DNA from: DATLYF01 sp035575095
Lineage (GTDB): Bacteria > Pseudomonadota > Gammaproteobacteria > Competibacterales > Competibacteraceae
Length of the DNA: 11,257 nucleotides
Assembly: GCA_035575095.1 (NCBI GenBank)
Contig: DATLYF010000055.1
Location: 1 to 11,257 of the forward strand
Direction: 5' to 3'
A program made the translations under genes and the position numbers. Under the pieces are notes generated by a model that made no database searches, was not told the origin of the DNA, and saw only the letters and a list, made by a program, of their open reading frames with translations. Of this stretch, positions 1 through 7,185 are shown piece by piece. The number at the start of each line of letters is the position of its first letter. The stretch's first letter is position 1.

Positions 1-507
1 GGCGGGCAGCACCCGCCGGCCGGCTTCTGGCGCCAGTACGGCTGGCTGCTGATGACGCTGGTGGGCGGCTTCGGCGGCTTCAGCGCCACCCTCTATCCGC
101 TGGCCGTGGCCTACGCCAATGACTACATCGACGCCCAGGATCGGGTACAGGCCGCCGGCGGCCTGCTGCTATCCTACAGCATAGCCGCCGCCGCCGGCCC
201 GGTGCTGGCCGCGGCGCTGATGCGCCCGCTCGGTCCGCTGGGCCTGTTCGCCTTCTGCGCCGCGATCGGCCTCGGGGTGTGCGGCTTCGCCCTATATCGC
301 ATGCGCCGCCGCCACTGGGTGCCGGTGATGGCCAAGGAATCCTTCAAGGTACTGCCTGAGGCCAGCGCCACGCCGCTGCCGCCCGAGATCGGCGCGCGCG
401 GCGCTGAAGCCATGCCGGCCGGTGGCTTCGGCGAGAACGCGGCAGACATGCCACGCCCGGCCAGCGCGGGCGCGGCCGAGGCAAGCCCCCCTCTCACCAG
501 AACTTGA
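1..507 (+). CDS. MFS transporter, C-terminal part (5' end outside window)
   Basis: The frame is open from base 1 to the TGA at 505-507, giving 168 residues of a protein whose start lies to the left. The visible part reads as the last transmembrane helices of a major facilitator superfamily transporter: a glycine-rich helix (GGFGGFSATLYPLAVAYAND), an amphipathic loop with a RVQAAGG segment, a helix rich in Ala/Gly (SYSIAAAAGPVLAAALM), a final helix ending in a basic RMRRRH stop-transfer, and then a cytoplasmic tail of about 55 residues rich in Ala, Pro and Glu. The AxDYIxAxDRVQAAGGLLL pattern resembles the YcaD-like drug/sugar MFS subgroup seen in pseudomonads. That comparison is from memory and the substrate is unknown. 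The 3' end overlaps the convergent exporter gene by 14 bases and I see no terminator between them. Confidence 0.8.
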   Translation, partial: GGQHPPAGFWRQYGWLLMTLVGGFGGFSATLYPLAVAYANDYIDAQDRVQAAGGLLLSYSIAAAAGPVLAAALMRPLGPLGLFAFCAAIGLGVCGFALYRMRRRHWVPVMAKESFKVLPEASATPLPPEIGARGAEAMPAGGFGENAADMPRPASAGAAEASPPLTRT

Positions 508-1069
508 ACTCCATCCCGGCCAGCACCAGCGCACCCATGAGGGCGAACAGCCCTGCTGCCACATAGCGCACCCAGGACAGGGCGAAGCGCGCGCCTGCGG
601 CATGGCCGAGCATTACCGCCGGCACGTTGGCCAGCATCATGCCCAGCGTGGTGCCCAGCACCACCCAGGCCAGCCCGTGGAACTGGGTGGCCAGCATCAC
701 CGTCGCCACCTGGGTCTTGTCGCCGATCTCGGCCAGGAAAAAGCTCACCAGGGTGGCGGTGAACGCACCCCAGCCGGCCTTGGGCGCGCCCTCCTCCGCG
801 TCCAGTTTGTCCGGGATCAGCGCCCAGCCGGCCACCGCCAGGAACGACAGCCCCACCGCCCAGCGCAGCCCCTGCCCGCCCAGCAGGCCGGCGAGCCAGT
901 TGCCGACGGCGCCGGCGGCAGCGTGGTTGGCCAGGGTGGCGGCGAGAATACCGAGCACGATGGGCCAAGGACGACGGAAGCGGGCGGCCAGCAGCAGCGA
1001 CAGGAGCTGGGTCTTGTCGCCGATCTCGGCGATGGCGACGATGCCGGTGGAGATGAGGAAGGCTTCCAT
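494..1069 (-). CDS. GDT1/TMEM165 (UPF0016) family Mn2+ exporter
   Basis: This 191-residue inner-membrane protein has the duplicated signature of the GDT1/TMEM165 family: an E-x-G-D-K-T motif in the first helix (E15-T20, within AEIGDKTQ) and again in the second half (E114-T119, also AEIGDKTQ). The two halves are inverted repeats of three helices each, and the acidic residues of the two motifs form the cation site. A polar linker (about residues 86-99, DKLDAEEG) joins them. Bacterial members such as Vibrio MneA export manganese. The manganese riboswitch in the leader strongly supports that role over calcium transport. The ATG at 1067-1069 follows a GGAG ribosome-binding site at 1077-1080 with 7 bases between. 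Length is normal for a bacterial family member. The metal specificity is inferred from family and leader. Confidence 0.93.
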   Translation of the reverse strand: MEAFLISTGIVAIAEIGDKTQLLSLLLAARFRRPWPIVLGILAATLANHAAAGAVGNWLAGLLGGQGLRWAVGLSFLAVAGWALIPDKLDAEEGAPKAGWGAFTATLVSFFLAEIGDKTQVATVMLATQFHGLAWVVLGTTLGMMLANVPAVMLGHAAGARFALSWVRYVAAGLFALMGALVLAGMEFKFW

Positions 1070-1080
1070 GAAGGGACTCC

Positions 1081-1127
1081 GGGGTCGGGCGATCGCGAAC
1101 CGATGGCAAAGCGCTCCGGCCCGACCC
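1081..1127 (-). promoter_or_regulatory. Inverted repeat between the Mn aptamer and the exporter start (candidate expression platform)
   Basis: On the minus strand GGGTCGGGC (1127-1119) can pair with GCCCGACCC (1090-1082), a 9-bp perfect stem with a 28-base loop that could hold a smaller ATCG/CGAT stem. The 3' arm ends just ahead of the GGAG ribosome-binding site (1080-1077). There is no U-run after the stem, so control of ribosome access is more likely than termination. The switching role is inferred from position. Confidence 0.5.
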
Positions 1128-1144
1128 AGGGTTGCGGAGCGACG

Positions 1145-1246
1145 ATGCCAAAGGTCTCGCCAAACCCGTGGGCCGCCTGCGCCAAGCCTGTCGGCTAGTG
1201 TGTTGACGCAGACCCCTCCTGGCGGAGGGCGGCTACTCCCCTAAGA
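1145..1246 (-). promoter_or_regulatory. yybP-ykoY manganese riboswitch aptamer upstream of the GDT1 exporter gene
   Basis: Read on the minus strand, the leader has both hallmarks of the yybP-ykoY family: the 5' element GGGGAGUAG (bases 1241-1233) and the 3' element GCGAGACCUUUGGC (bases 1160-1147), about 75 bases apart with paired GC-rich arms between. Known members bind Mn2+ where the two conserved loops meet and switch on Mn exporters. The closing P1 helix looks short: AGG (1242-1240) against CCU (1154-1152), then U-U mismatches. The aptamer begins about 15 bases after a plausible -10 box and ends about 75 bases before the start codon, leaving room for a translational expression platform. 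Confidence 0.9.
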
Positions 1247-1255
1247 GCGGGCGGG

Positions 1256-1285
1256 ATTTTAGCGGCAAACGGCGGGGAAGGCAAA
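1256..1285 (-). promoter_or_regulatory. Candidate sigma-70 promoter for the riboswitch-led exporter gene
   Basis: On the minus strand a TAAAAT -10 box (1261-1256) lies 18 bases from a weak TTTGCC -35 box (1285-1280). Transcription would start near 1249, just before the aptamer's GGGGAGUAG element, which is where a riboswitch RNA should begin. The -10 box matches consensus in five of six positions; the -35 box is poor. Confidence 0.4.
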
Positions 1286-1334
1286 GTTTGGGGTTTATTT
1301 CCGCGGGTGTGGGCAATCGCGGCCACCCCCGCCC

Positions 1335-3428
1335 CTACGGCACCCGGTGCAGTTCCGGCCGGCCGGCCAGCGTCAGCGGCTGCGGGCGTGCCAGCCAGGC
1401 CTCGAACTCGGCGGCGGGCATGGGACGGCCGAGCAGGAAACCCTGCACCTCGTCGCAGCCGAGCTGACGCAGACGGGCGAACTGCTGCGGGGTTTCCACG
1501 CCCTCGGCCACCACCTGCAGGCCGAGGGTGTGGCCCAGGGCAATGATCGCCGCCACCAGGGCGTCGTCGCGCTGGCGGCCCAGGTTGGCGATGAAGCTGC
1601 AGTCGATCTTCAGCTTGTGCACGCAGAAGCGGCGCAGGTAGCCGAGGCTGGAGTAGCCGGTACCGAAATTGTCCAGGGCTACCCGCAGACCCAACCGCTC
1701 CAGCTCCTCCAGCACCCGCACGCTGTGCTCGGGATTGTGCAGCGCCACGCTCTCGGTGATTTCCAGAACCAGCGTGCCCGCCGGCAGCGGCCACTCGGTC
1801 AGCACCCGGCGCATGCTCTCCACCAGGTCGGCCTGCTCAAACTGGCGCGGCGACAGGTTGAGCGACAGCCACAGCGGATGGCCCTGCGCACGCCAGCGGG
1901 CGAGCTGACGGCAGCTCTGCTGCAGCACCCACTGCCCAAGGGCGATGATGAGTCCGGTACGCTCGGCCAGGGGGATGAACTCGCCGGGGGCGATCAAGCC
2001 CTTGTCGGGATGGCACCAGCGCAGCAGCGCCTCGGCGCCGACGATGCGCCCATCGGGGCAGGCGAAGATGGGCTGGTAGTGCAGCTCGAACTGCTGGCTC
2101 TGCAGCCCCTGGTAGAGGTCGTACTGCAGCTCGAGATGGCGCTGCGCATCGGCATTGCCCGCAGCGGCGTAGAGCTCGTAGCCATTGCGGCCGCGTTTCT
2201 TGACCCGGTACATGGCCGCGTCGGCGTTGATCAGCAGCGAGCGCGCGTCGTCGCCGTCATAGGGATAGAGGGCCACGCCCAGGCTGGCGGAGATCAGCCG
2301 CTGCGACTCCCCCAGCAGCACCGGCCGGGTCAGGGTCGCCAGCACCCGCTCGCAGATGGCGGCCACATCCTGCACGGCGCTGATCCCGGCGACCAGCACG
2401 AACTCGTCGCCGCCGATGCGCGCCACCAGGTCGTCGTGCCGCGGGCTGCTGCTGAGGCGAGCGGCCACCTGGCGCAGCAGCTCGTCGCCCTGGTGATGGC
2501 CGAGGCTGTCGTTGATCTCCTTGAAACCGTCCAGATCGATGAACACCACCGCGAACAAGCCCTGGCGTGCCTGCGCTTGCTCGATCTGGCGGGCGATGCG
2601 CTCCTCCAGCAGGGCACGCCCGGGCAGGCCGGTGAGGGTATCGTGGCGGACCAGGCGGGTCAGTTCGCGATTGGCCTGGTGAAGCTGCTCGGCGAGCCGG
2701 GCCTTGCTCTCCAGGCGCGCATCCAGCAGCGTCACCACCAGCGCCAGAGACAGGATCAGCAGGGTGATGACGGCGATGGCGGCAGCCAGCCCGCTGCCGC
2801 CGATGCCGTCGCTGGTCAGGCACAGGCTGCCCGGGGCGAAATGGGCGGCGGCCATGCCGGTGTAGTGCATGCCGCTGATGGCGCTGCCGAGGATGACGGC
2901 GGCGCCGACGTGCTGGAGCTCGGTGAAGTGACCGCTCAAGCCGTCGCGCAGGCGGAAGGCGACCGACAGCGCGAGCAGCGAGGCGCCGATGGCGATGACC
3001 ACCGAGGCGGCGAACAGCCAGGGGTCGTATTCGATGGGCGGCAGCATGCGCATGGCCGCCATGCCGGTGTAGTGCATGCCGCAGATGCCTAGCCCCATCG
3101 CCAGCCCGCCGAGGATCAGCAGTTGCAGCGACAATCGTGGTCGGCTCACCAGGTACAGGGCGAAGCCGGAGACGATGACGGCGATGAGCAGGGAGAGCAG
3201 GGTCAGTCCGGGTTCGTAGCCGAGCGGGACGGGCAATCGGAAGGCCAGCATGCCGAGGAAGTGCATGGCCCAGATGCCGGTGCCCATGGCCAAGGCCCCA
3301 CCCACCAGCCAGTAGAGGCCAGCTCGGCCGTGCGCCACCCGGCTGGCCAGATGCAGGGCCGTGAACGAGGCGAACACTGCCACGATCACCGAGAGAATCA
3401 CCAGCGGAATGTCGTAGCTTCCTGTCAT
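1335..3428 (-). CDS. Membrane MHYT-GGDEF-EAL cyclic-di-GMP signalling protein
   Basis: This 697-residue protein has an N-terminal MHYT sensor of seven helices (about residues 8-235) with three MH-x-x-GM motifs (MHFLGM 55-60, MHYTGM 118-123 and 187-192) thought to bind copper and sense O2, CO or NO. A GGDEF domain follows (about 255-420) with intact GGDEF at 339-343 and an inhibitory RxxD site at 330-333, so diguanylate cyclase activity looks possible. The EAL domain (about 440-685) keeps E466 of EAL, N524, E556, K607, E642 and Q662, but the usual DDFGTGYSS reads DNFGTGYSS (D586, N587), losing a metal-binding aspartate. Architecture resembles Pseudomonas MucR/NbdA. The frame stays open upstream to 3611, but the ATG at 3426-3428 is chosen because MTGSYDIPLVIL begins the first helix and the upstream residues are not MHYT-like. 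The ribosome-binding site is weak. Confidence 0.93.
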   Translation of the reverse strand: MTGSYDIPLVILSVIVAVFASFTALHLASRVAHGRAGLYWLVGGALAMGTGIWAMHFLGMLAFRLPVPLGYEPGLTLLSLLIAVIVSGFALYLVSRPRLSLQLLILGGLAMGLGICGMHYTGMAAMRMLPPIEYDPWLFAASVVIAIGASLLALSVAFRLRDGLSGHFTELQHVGAAVILGSAISGMHYTGMAAAHFAPGSLCLTSDGIGGSGLAAAIAVITLLILSLALVVTLLDARLESKARLAEQLHQANRELTRLVRHDTLTGLPGRALLEERIARQIEQAQARQGLFAVVFIDLDGFKEINDSLGHHQGDELLRQVAARLSSSPRHDDLVARIGGDEFVLVAGISAVQDVAAICERVLATLTRPVLLGESQRLISASLGVALYPYDGDDARSLLINADAAMYRVKKRGRNGYELYAAAGNADAQRHLELQYDLYQGLQSQQFELHYQPIFACPDGRIVGAEALLRWCHPDKGLIAPGEFIPLAERTGLIIALGQWVLQQSCRQLARWRAQGHPLWLSLNLSPRQFEQADLVESMRRVLTEWPLPAGTLVLEITESVALHNPEHSVRVLEELERLGLRVALDNFGTGYSSLGYLRRFCVHKLKIDCSFIANLGRQRDDALVAAIIALGHTLGLQVVAEGVETPQQFARLRQLGCDEVQGFLLGRPMPAAEFEAWLARPQPLTLAGRPELHRVP

Positions 3429-3509
3429 GGTGTGCCAGCGCGCCCCCTCGTGCGTCGCCCTGTTGATGGGTCGGTGAGCGGACCTTGCCGGAATACCTGA
3501 GCGTAATCG

Positions 3510-3523
3510 TTCCTTATAAGGAA
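3510..3523. promoter_or_regulatory. Perfect 14-base palindrome upstream of the MHYT-GGDEF-EAL gene
   Basis: TTCCTTATAAGGAA is a perfect palindrome in the 121-base gap between the LysR stop and the MHYT-GGDEF-EAL start. Flanking GTAA (left) and TTAC (right) extend the symmetry imperfectly. It is AT-rich in a GC-rich setting and 82 bases upstream of the start codon, so it could be an operator or overlap a promoter (TATAAG on the minus strand). No regulator can be named from the sequence. Confidence 0.4.
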
Positions 3524-3549
3524 TTACCGAGTTCGGCAGAAACGCAAGT

Positions 3550-4464
3550 TCAGCACCGCCCTTCCTCCAACTCCTGCAGCAGCCACTGGCGGAACGGAAA
3601 GGCCGCCGCACTGACCCGCCGTGCCTCGGGCAGCAGCACGTAATAGCCGCGCTCCGAGCTGACGCTGACCTCCAGCGCCCGCACCAACTGTCCCACCCGC
3701 AGCAGCTCGTCCACCAGCAGCGACCAGCCCAAGGCCACGCCCTGCCCGGCGATGGCCGCCTGGATCAGCAAGATGTAGTTGTCGAAGCTCAGCATCGGCC
3801 CGCGCGGCACCAGGGGAGCGCCACAGGCGCGGAACCAGGAGCTCCAGGTGTACCAGCGCGTCTCCTCCTCGCTGCCCAGTTGCAGCAGCGGACAGTCGCG
3901 CAGGTCCTCGAGGCGGCGGATGGGGCGCTCGGCCAGCAGGCGTGGGCTGCACACCGCAAAGACCTCCTCGCTGCACAGGGGCTTGGCGATGGCCTGGGGG
4001 AACGGCGGCCGGCCGAAAACGATGGCGATGTCGATCGACTCGGTGGCGATGTCGAAGGCGCGCTGGGCGGTGATCACCCGCACGTCGATGTCGGGATAGC
4101 GGGCGCGGAAGGCAGGCAGGCGTGGCAGCAGCCAGAAGGCAGCGAAGCCGAAGTCGGTGGCGACGTTGAGGGTGCCGGGGGCGGCCGGGCGGCGGATCTC
4201 GGTCAGCGCCTCCAGGATGGTGCCGAAGCCGCGCTGTACCGCCTCGTATAAGCGCCGCCCGTGGTCGGTGAGGGTCACGCCGCGGTGGGCGCGGTAGAAC
4301 AGCTGGGCATCCAGGTGCCGCTCCAGTTGACGGATCTGATGGCTTACCGCCGGCTGGGTGGTGCCCAGCTCGCGGGCGGCGCGGGTCAGGCTGAGATGGC
4401 GGGCGACTGCCTCGAATACCACCAGATAGTGCGGTGGGGGCAATTCACGGCTCGGAATTGGCAT
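3550..4464 (-). CDS. LysR-family regulator of choline-sulfate utilisation
   Basis: This 304-residue protein has a LysR-type N-terminal helix-turn-helix (about residues 12-65, with LGTTQPAVSHQIRQLE as the recognition region) and a periplasmic-binding-like effector domain (about 92-295). It is divergent from the choline sulfatase gene across a 150-base gap, the usual arrangement for a LysR activator of its neighbour. A family of LysR proteins tied to choline sulfatase is known (the TIGR03418-type choline sulfate-utilization regulators), and the GcvA-like sequence fits it. The likely inducer is choline or choline sulfate (inference). The ATG at 4462-4464 sits inside a CATAA/TTATG palindrome and has no visible Shine-Dalgarno sequence, which is unusual and may mean low or autoregulated expression. 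Confidence 0.88.
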   Translation of the reverse strand: MPIPSRELPPPHYLVVFEAVARHLSLTRAARELGTTQPAVSHQIRQLERHLDAQLFYRAHRGVTLTDHGRRLYEAVQRGFGTILEALTEIRRPAAPGTLNVATDFGFAAFWLLPRLPAFRARYPDIDVRVITAQRAFDIATESIDIAIVFGRPPFPQAIAKPLCSEEVFAVCSPRLLAERPIRRLEDLRDCPLLQLGSEEETRWYTWSSWFRACGAPLVPRGPMLSFDNYILLIQAAIAGQGVALGWSLLVDELLRVGQLVRALEVSVSSERGYYVLLPEARRVSAAAFPFRQWLLQELEEGRC

Positions 4465-4614
4465 AAGTCATATTTATGAAAATCATGCACTGGGTAATCG
4501 TTCACAAGACACTATAGCAGTGCCATTCTTCGCGTAAATCCAATCTTTTTGGAATGATCCAGATATAAACCCATTTATGGGTGAAAGCATCATCCATCAG
4601 GCCAGGACTCCGAC
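4465..4614. promoter_or_regulatory. Divergent LysR-betC control region
   Basis: This 150-base gap is strikingly AT-rich compared with both flanking genes. It contains three inverted repeats: CATAA/TTATG (4462-4466 and 4474-4478, containing a T-N11-A core typical of LysR sites), TCCAA/TTGGA (4539-4543 and 4549-4553), and ACCCAT/ATGGGT (4569-4574 and 4577-4582). A TATAAA box at 4564-4569 could be the -10 of betC, with no good -35, as expected of an activator-dependent promoter. The betC ribosome-binding site is AGGA at 4604-4607, 7 bases before its ATG. Confidence 0.5.
4511..4538 (-). promoter_or_regulatory. Candidate promoter of the LysR gene
   Basis: On the minus strand TTTACG (4538-4533; four of six matches to TTGACA) is followed after 16 bases by TATAGT (4516-4511; five of six matches to TATAAT). 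Transcription would start near 4504, giving an AT-rich leader of about 40 bases. The TCCAA/TTGGA repeat lies just upstream of the -35 box, and the CATAA/TTATG repeat is downstream over the start codon, where bound regulator could repress. Confidence 0.45.
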
Positions 4615-6135
4615 ATGAAGCAGCGACAGCCCAATATCCTGTTCATCATGGCCGACCAGATGGCAGTGCAAGCCATGCCCTGCTACGGCCATCCCACGGT
4701 CAAGACCCCGCACCTCGATCGCCTCGCCGCCGAGGGCGTGGTGTTCGATTCGGCCTATTGCAGCAGCCCGCTGTGCGCGCCCTCGCGCTTTACATTGATG
4801 GCCGGCCGGCTGCCCAGCGCCATCGGCGCCTACGACAACGCCGCTGACTTCCCCGCCGACACGCCCACCTTCGCCCATTACCTGCGCGCCGCCGGCTACC
4901 GCACCGCACTGTCGGGCAAGATGCACTTCTGCGGGCCGGATCAGTTGCACGGCTTCGAGGAGCGGTTGACCACCGATATCTATCCCGGCGACTACGGCTG
5001 GACCCCGGACTGGGAGAACTTCGAGCACCGCCCGAGCTGGTACCACAACATGAGCTCGGTGACCCAGGCCGGCACCTGCGTGCGCTCCAACCAGCTCGAC
5101 TTCGACGACGAGGTGGCCTTCCACGCCCGGCGCTGGCTCTACGACCACGTGCGCGGAACCGACCAGCGGCCATTCTGCCTGGTGGTATCGTTCACCCACC
5201 CGCACGATCCCTACGCCACCCCGGCCGAGTACTGGAACCGCTATCGCGAGGACGAGATCGATCTGCCGCGCGTGCACATCGCCCCCGCCGATCAGGATCC
5301 GCACTCGCAGCGCCTGCGCTTTGTCTGCGCCATGGACGAGGTGGAGATCAGCGAACAGCAGATCCGCAACGCCCGCCGCGCCTACTACGGCAATATGAGC
5401 TACGTGGACGACCAGATCGGCAGCCTGCTCGCCGTCCTACAGGACACCGGCCTGGCCGACGACACCATCGTGGTGTTCTCCGGCGATCACGGCGACATGC
5501 TGGGCGAGCGCGGCCTGTGGTACAAGATGAACTGGTTCGAGGGCTCGGCGCGGGTGCCGCTGATCGTCCACGCCCCCGGCCATTTCCAGCCGCGCCGGGT
5601 AAAGCAGTCGGTGTCGACCATCGACCTGCTGCCCACCTTCATCGACCTGGCCCACGACGGCGCCGCCCCGCCCTTGCCCACCGCCATCGACGGCCGCAGC
5701 CTGCTGCCCCATCTCTGCGGCAGCGGCGGCCACGACGAGGTGTTCGGTGAGTACCTGGGCGAGGGCGCCATTGCGCCCCTGTTCATGATCCGCCGCGGCG
5801 ACTACAAGTTCGTCTGCTCCAGCCCCGATCCGGACCAGCTCTACGACTTGCGCAACGACCCCCAGGAGCGGGTCAATCTGGCCAACTCGCCGGCCCACCG
5901 GCAGCTCCTCAGCCAGTTCCGGCGCGAGGCGCAGACGCGCTGGGACAGCGACCGCATGCGCCAGGACGTGATCGCCAGCCAGCGCCGGCGGCGGCTGGTC
6001 TACCAGGCCCTCAGCCAGGGCCGGGTCCAGCCCTGGGATCACCAGCCGTTCCAGGACGCCAGCCGCATGTACATGCGTAACACCATCGACCTGGACGACC
6101 TGGAGCGCCGCGCCCGCTTCCCGCGGGTATCGTGA
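4615..6135 (+). CDS. betC: Choline sulfatase BetC
   Basis: This 506-residue cytoplasmic type-I sulfatase hydrolyses choline-O-sulfate to choline and sulfate, feeding glycine-betaine synthesis and sulfur supply. The catalytic signature is CAPSR with Cys54, the residue converted to formylglycine and the same position as in Sinorhizobium BetC. Other visible active-site elements are D14 in the MADQ metal motif, K102 and H104 in GKMHF, the metal pair D291-H292 in FSGDHGDMLGERG, and K304. The last 50 or so residues, with a SRMYMRN segment, match the choline-sulfatase C-terminal extension involved in oligomer assembly. There is no signal peptide. It is the first gene of a probable betC-choX unit, 67 bases ahead of choX. 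Length and start agree with the family. Confidence 0.96.
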   Translation: MKQRQPNILFIMADQMAVQAMPCYGHPTVKTPHLDRLAAEGVVFDSAYCSSPLCAPSRFTLMAGRLPSAIGAYDNAADFPADTPTFAHYLRAAGYRTALSGKMHFCGPDQLHGFEERLTTDIYPGDYGWTPDWENFEHRPSWYHNMSSVTQAGTCVRSNQLDFDDEVAFHARRWLYDHVRGTDQRPFCLVVSFTHPHDPYATPAEYWNRYREDEIDLPRVHIAPADQDPHSQRLRFVCAMDEVEISEQQIRNARRAYYGNMSYVDDQIGSLLAVLQDTGLADDTIVVFSGDHGDMLGERGLWYKMNWFEGSARVPLIVHAPGHFQPRRVKQSVSTIDLLPTFIDLAHDGAAPPLPTAIDGRSLLPHLCGSGGHDEVFGEYLGEGAIAPLFMIRRGDYKFVCSSPDPDQLYDLRNDPQERVNLANSPAHRQLLSQFRREAQTRWDSDRMRQDVIASQRRRRLVYQALSQGRVQPWDHQPFQDASRMYMRNTIDLDDLERRARFPRVS

Positions 6136-6156
6136 GCGCTCGCCCGAGATCGACAA

Positions 6157-6178
6157 GGCCCGCCCCCCAAGGCGGGCC
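6157..6178 (+). repeat. Stem-loop between betC and choX
   Basis: GGCCCGCC (6157-6164) pairs perfectly with GGCGGGCC (6171-6178) around a CCCCAA loop. No T-run follows, so it is more likely an mRNA-stabilising or attenuating hairpin within the operon than a terminator. Such a hairpin would let the binding-protein gene be expressed more strongly than betC (inference). Confidence 0.6.
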
Positions 6179-6202
6179 ACCACCACCAGCGGAGAAACCA
6201 CC

Positions 6203-7150
6203 ATGCGCCATCGCAAGCTGCTCGGCGGCCTAGCCGCCGCCCTCGCCCTGACTCTGTCCACCACTGGCCACGCCGCCGATCCGGCGAGTTGCCAGACGGT
6301 GCGCTTCAGCGACCCGGGCTGGACCGACATCGCCTCCACCAACGCCCTGGCCGGCGTAGTGCTGGAGAGCCTGGGCTACCGCCAGCAGGTTCAGATCCTG
6401 GCCGTGCCGGTCGGCTTCCAGAGCATGAAGAACCAGGACATCGACGTGTTCCTGGGCAACTGGATGCCGGCCCAGACCGACAAGATCGACGCTTACCTCA
6501 AGGACGGCAGCATCGAGGTCGTCGGTGAGAATCTCGCGGGCGCCAAGTTCACGCTGGCGGTGAACAAGGCCGCCTTTGAGGCCGGCGTGAAGGACTTCGC
6601 CGATCTGGCCAAGTACGCCGAGCGCTTCGGTGGACAGATCTACGGCATCGAATCGGGAGCGCCGGCCAATCTGTCGCTGCGCAAGATGATCGATGCCAAC
6701 GACTTCGGCCTGGGCAAGTGGCGGCTGGTGGAATCCAGCGAACAGGCCATGCTCAGCCAGGTCAAGCGGCGCATCGCCAGCGGCAACTGGATCGTGTTCC
6801 TGGCCTGGGAACCGCATCCCATGAACACCAACTTCGAGATCCGCTATCTCACCGGCGGCGACAAGTACTTCGGCCCCGACTTCGGCGGCGCCACCGTCCA
6901 CACCGTGGTGCGCAAGGGCTATCTGGCGCAATGTCCCAACGTCGGCAAGCTGCTCAAGAACATGCGCTTCACCCTGGAGATGGAGAACCAGATGATGGGT
7001 CTGATTCTCGACCACGGCCTGAAGCCAAACGAAGCCGCGCGCAAATGGCTTGCCGAGCACCCGCAGGTGCTGGATAGCTGGCTCAAGGAGGTGACCACCC
7101 TGGACGGCCAGCCCGCGCTGCCGGCAGTCCAGGTCAGCCTACGGCAATAG
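6203..7150 (+). CDS. choX: Choline-binding periplasmic protein of an ABC transporter (ChoX)
   Basis: This 315-residue protein has a cleavable signal peptide (basic MRHRK, hydrophobic core 7-20, probable cleavage after GHA at 22-24) and the type-II binding fold of the OpuAC/ProX-like choline binders. Compared with Sinorhizobium ChoX (recalled box W43, W90, Y119, W205 with D45), the matching residues here, at a constant offset of three, are W40, W87, F116 and W202 with D42, so the aromatic cage for the trimethylammonium group is kept but the tyrosine is phenylalanine. GNWMPAQ and AWEPHPMN are the conserved segments around two tryptophans. The ATG follows GGAGA (6191-6195) by 7 bases. No permease or ATPase gene follows, so it likely works with a core transporter encoded elsewhere, as described for Cbc in pseudomonads. 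Confidence 0.93.
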   Translation: MRHRKLLGGLAAALALTLSTTGHAADPASCQTVRFSDPGWTDIASTNALAGVVLESLGYRQQVQILAVPVGFQSMKNQDIDVFLGNWMPAQTDKIDAYLKDGSIEVVGENLAGAKFTLAVNKAAFEAGVKDFADLAKYAERFGGQIYGIESGAPANLSLRKMIDANDFGLGKWRLVESSEQAMLSQVKRRIASGNWIVFLAWEPHPMNTNFEIRYLTGGDKYFGPDFGGATVHTVVRKGYLAQCPNVGKLLKNMRFTLEMENQMMGLILDHGLKPNEAARKWLAEHPQVLDSWLKEVTTLDGQPALPAVQVSLRQ

Positions 7151-7185
7151 CTGCACCCTATTTGAGGTAAAGCGGACGGCAGGTC

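Noticed and set aside
174..1163. 329-codon minus-strand frame and the plus-strand frames at 422-1244
   Set aside because: They overlap the exporter and its riboswitch in other frames and give Arg/Pro/Gly-rich sequence without family features.
1347..3092. 581-codon open frame on the plus strand
   Set aside because: It is the antisense shadow of the MHYT-GGDEF-EAL gene. Its translation is a Gln/Gly/His/Ala-rich string with no domain, typical of the reverse frame of a GC-rich gene.
3429..3611. Upstream extension of the MHYT-GGDEF-EAL gene to an ATG at 3611
   Set aside because: The extra 61 residues are basic, not membrane-like, run across the palindrome and into the LysR 3' end, and the MHYT fold begins at MTGSYDIP.
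4597..5304. 235-codon minus-strand frame within betC
   Set aside because: It is a shadow of betC; the Val/Gly-rich translation has no recognisable motif.
5437..6342. 301-codon minus-strand frame across betC and choX
   Set aside because: It spans two well-supported plus-strand genes and has no domain evidence.
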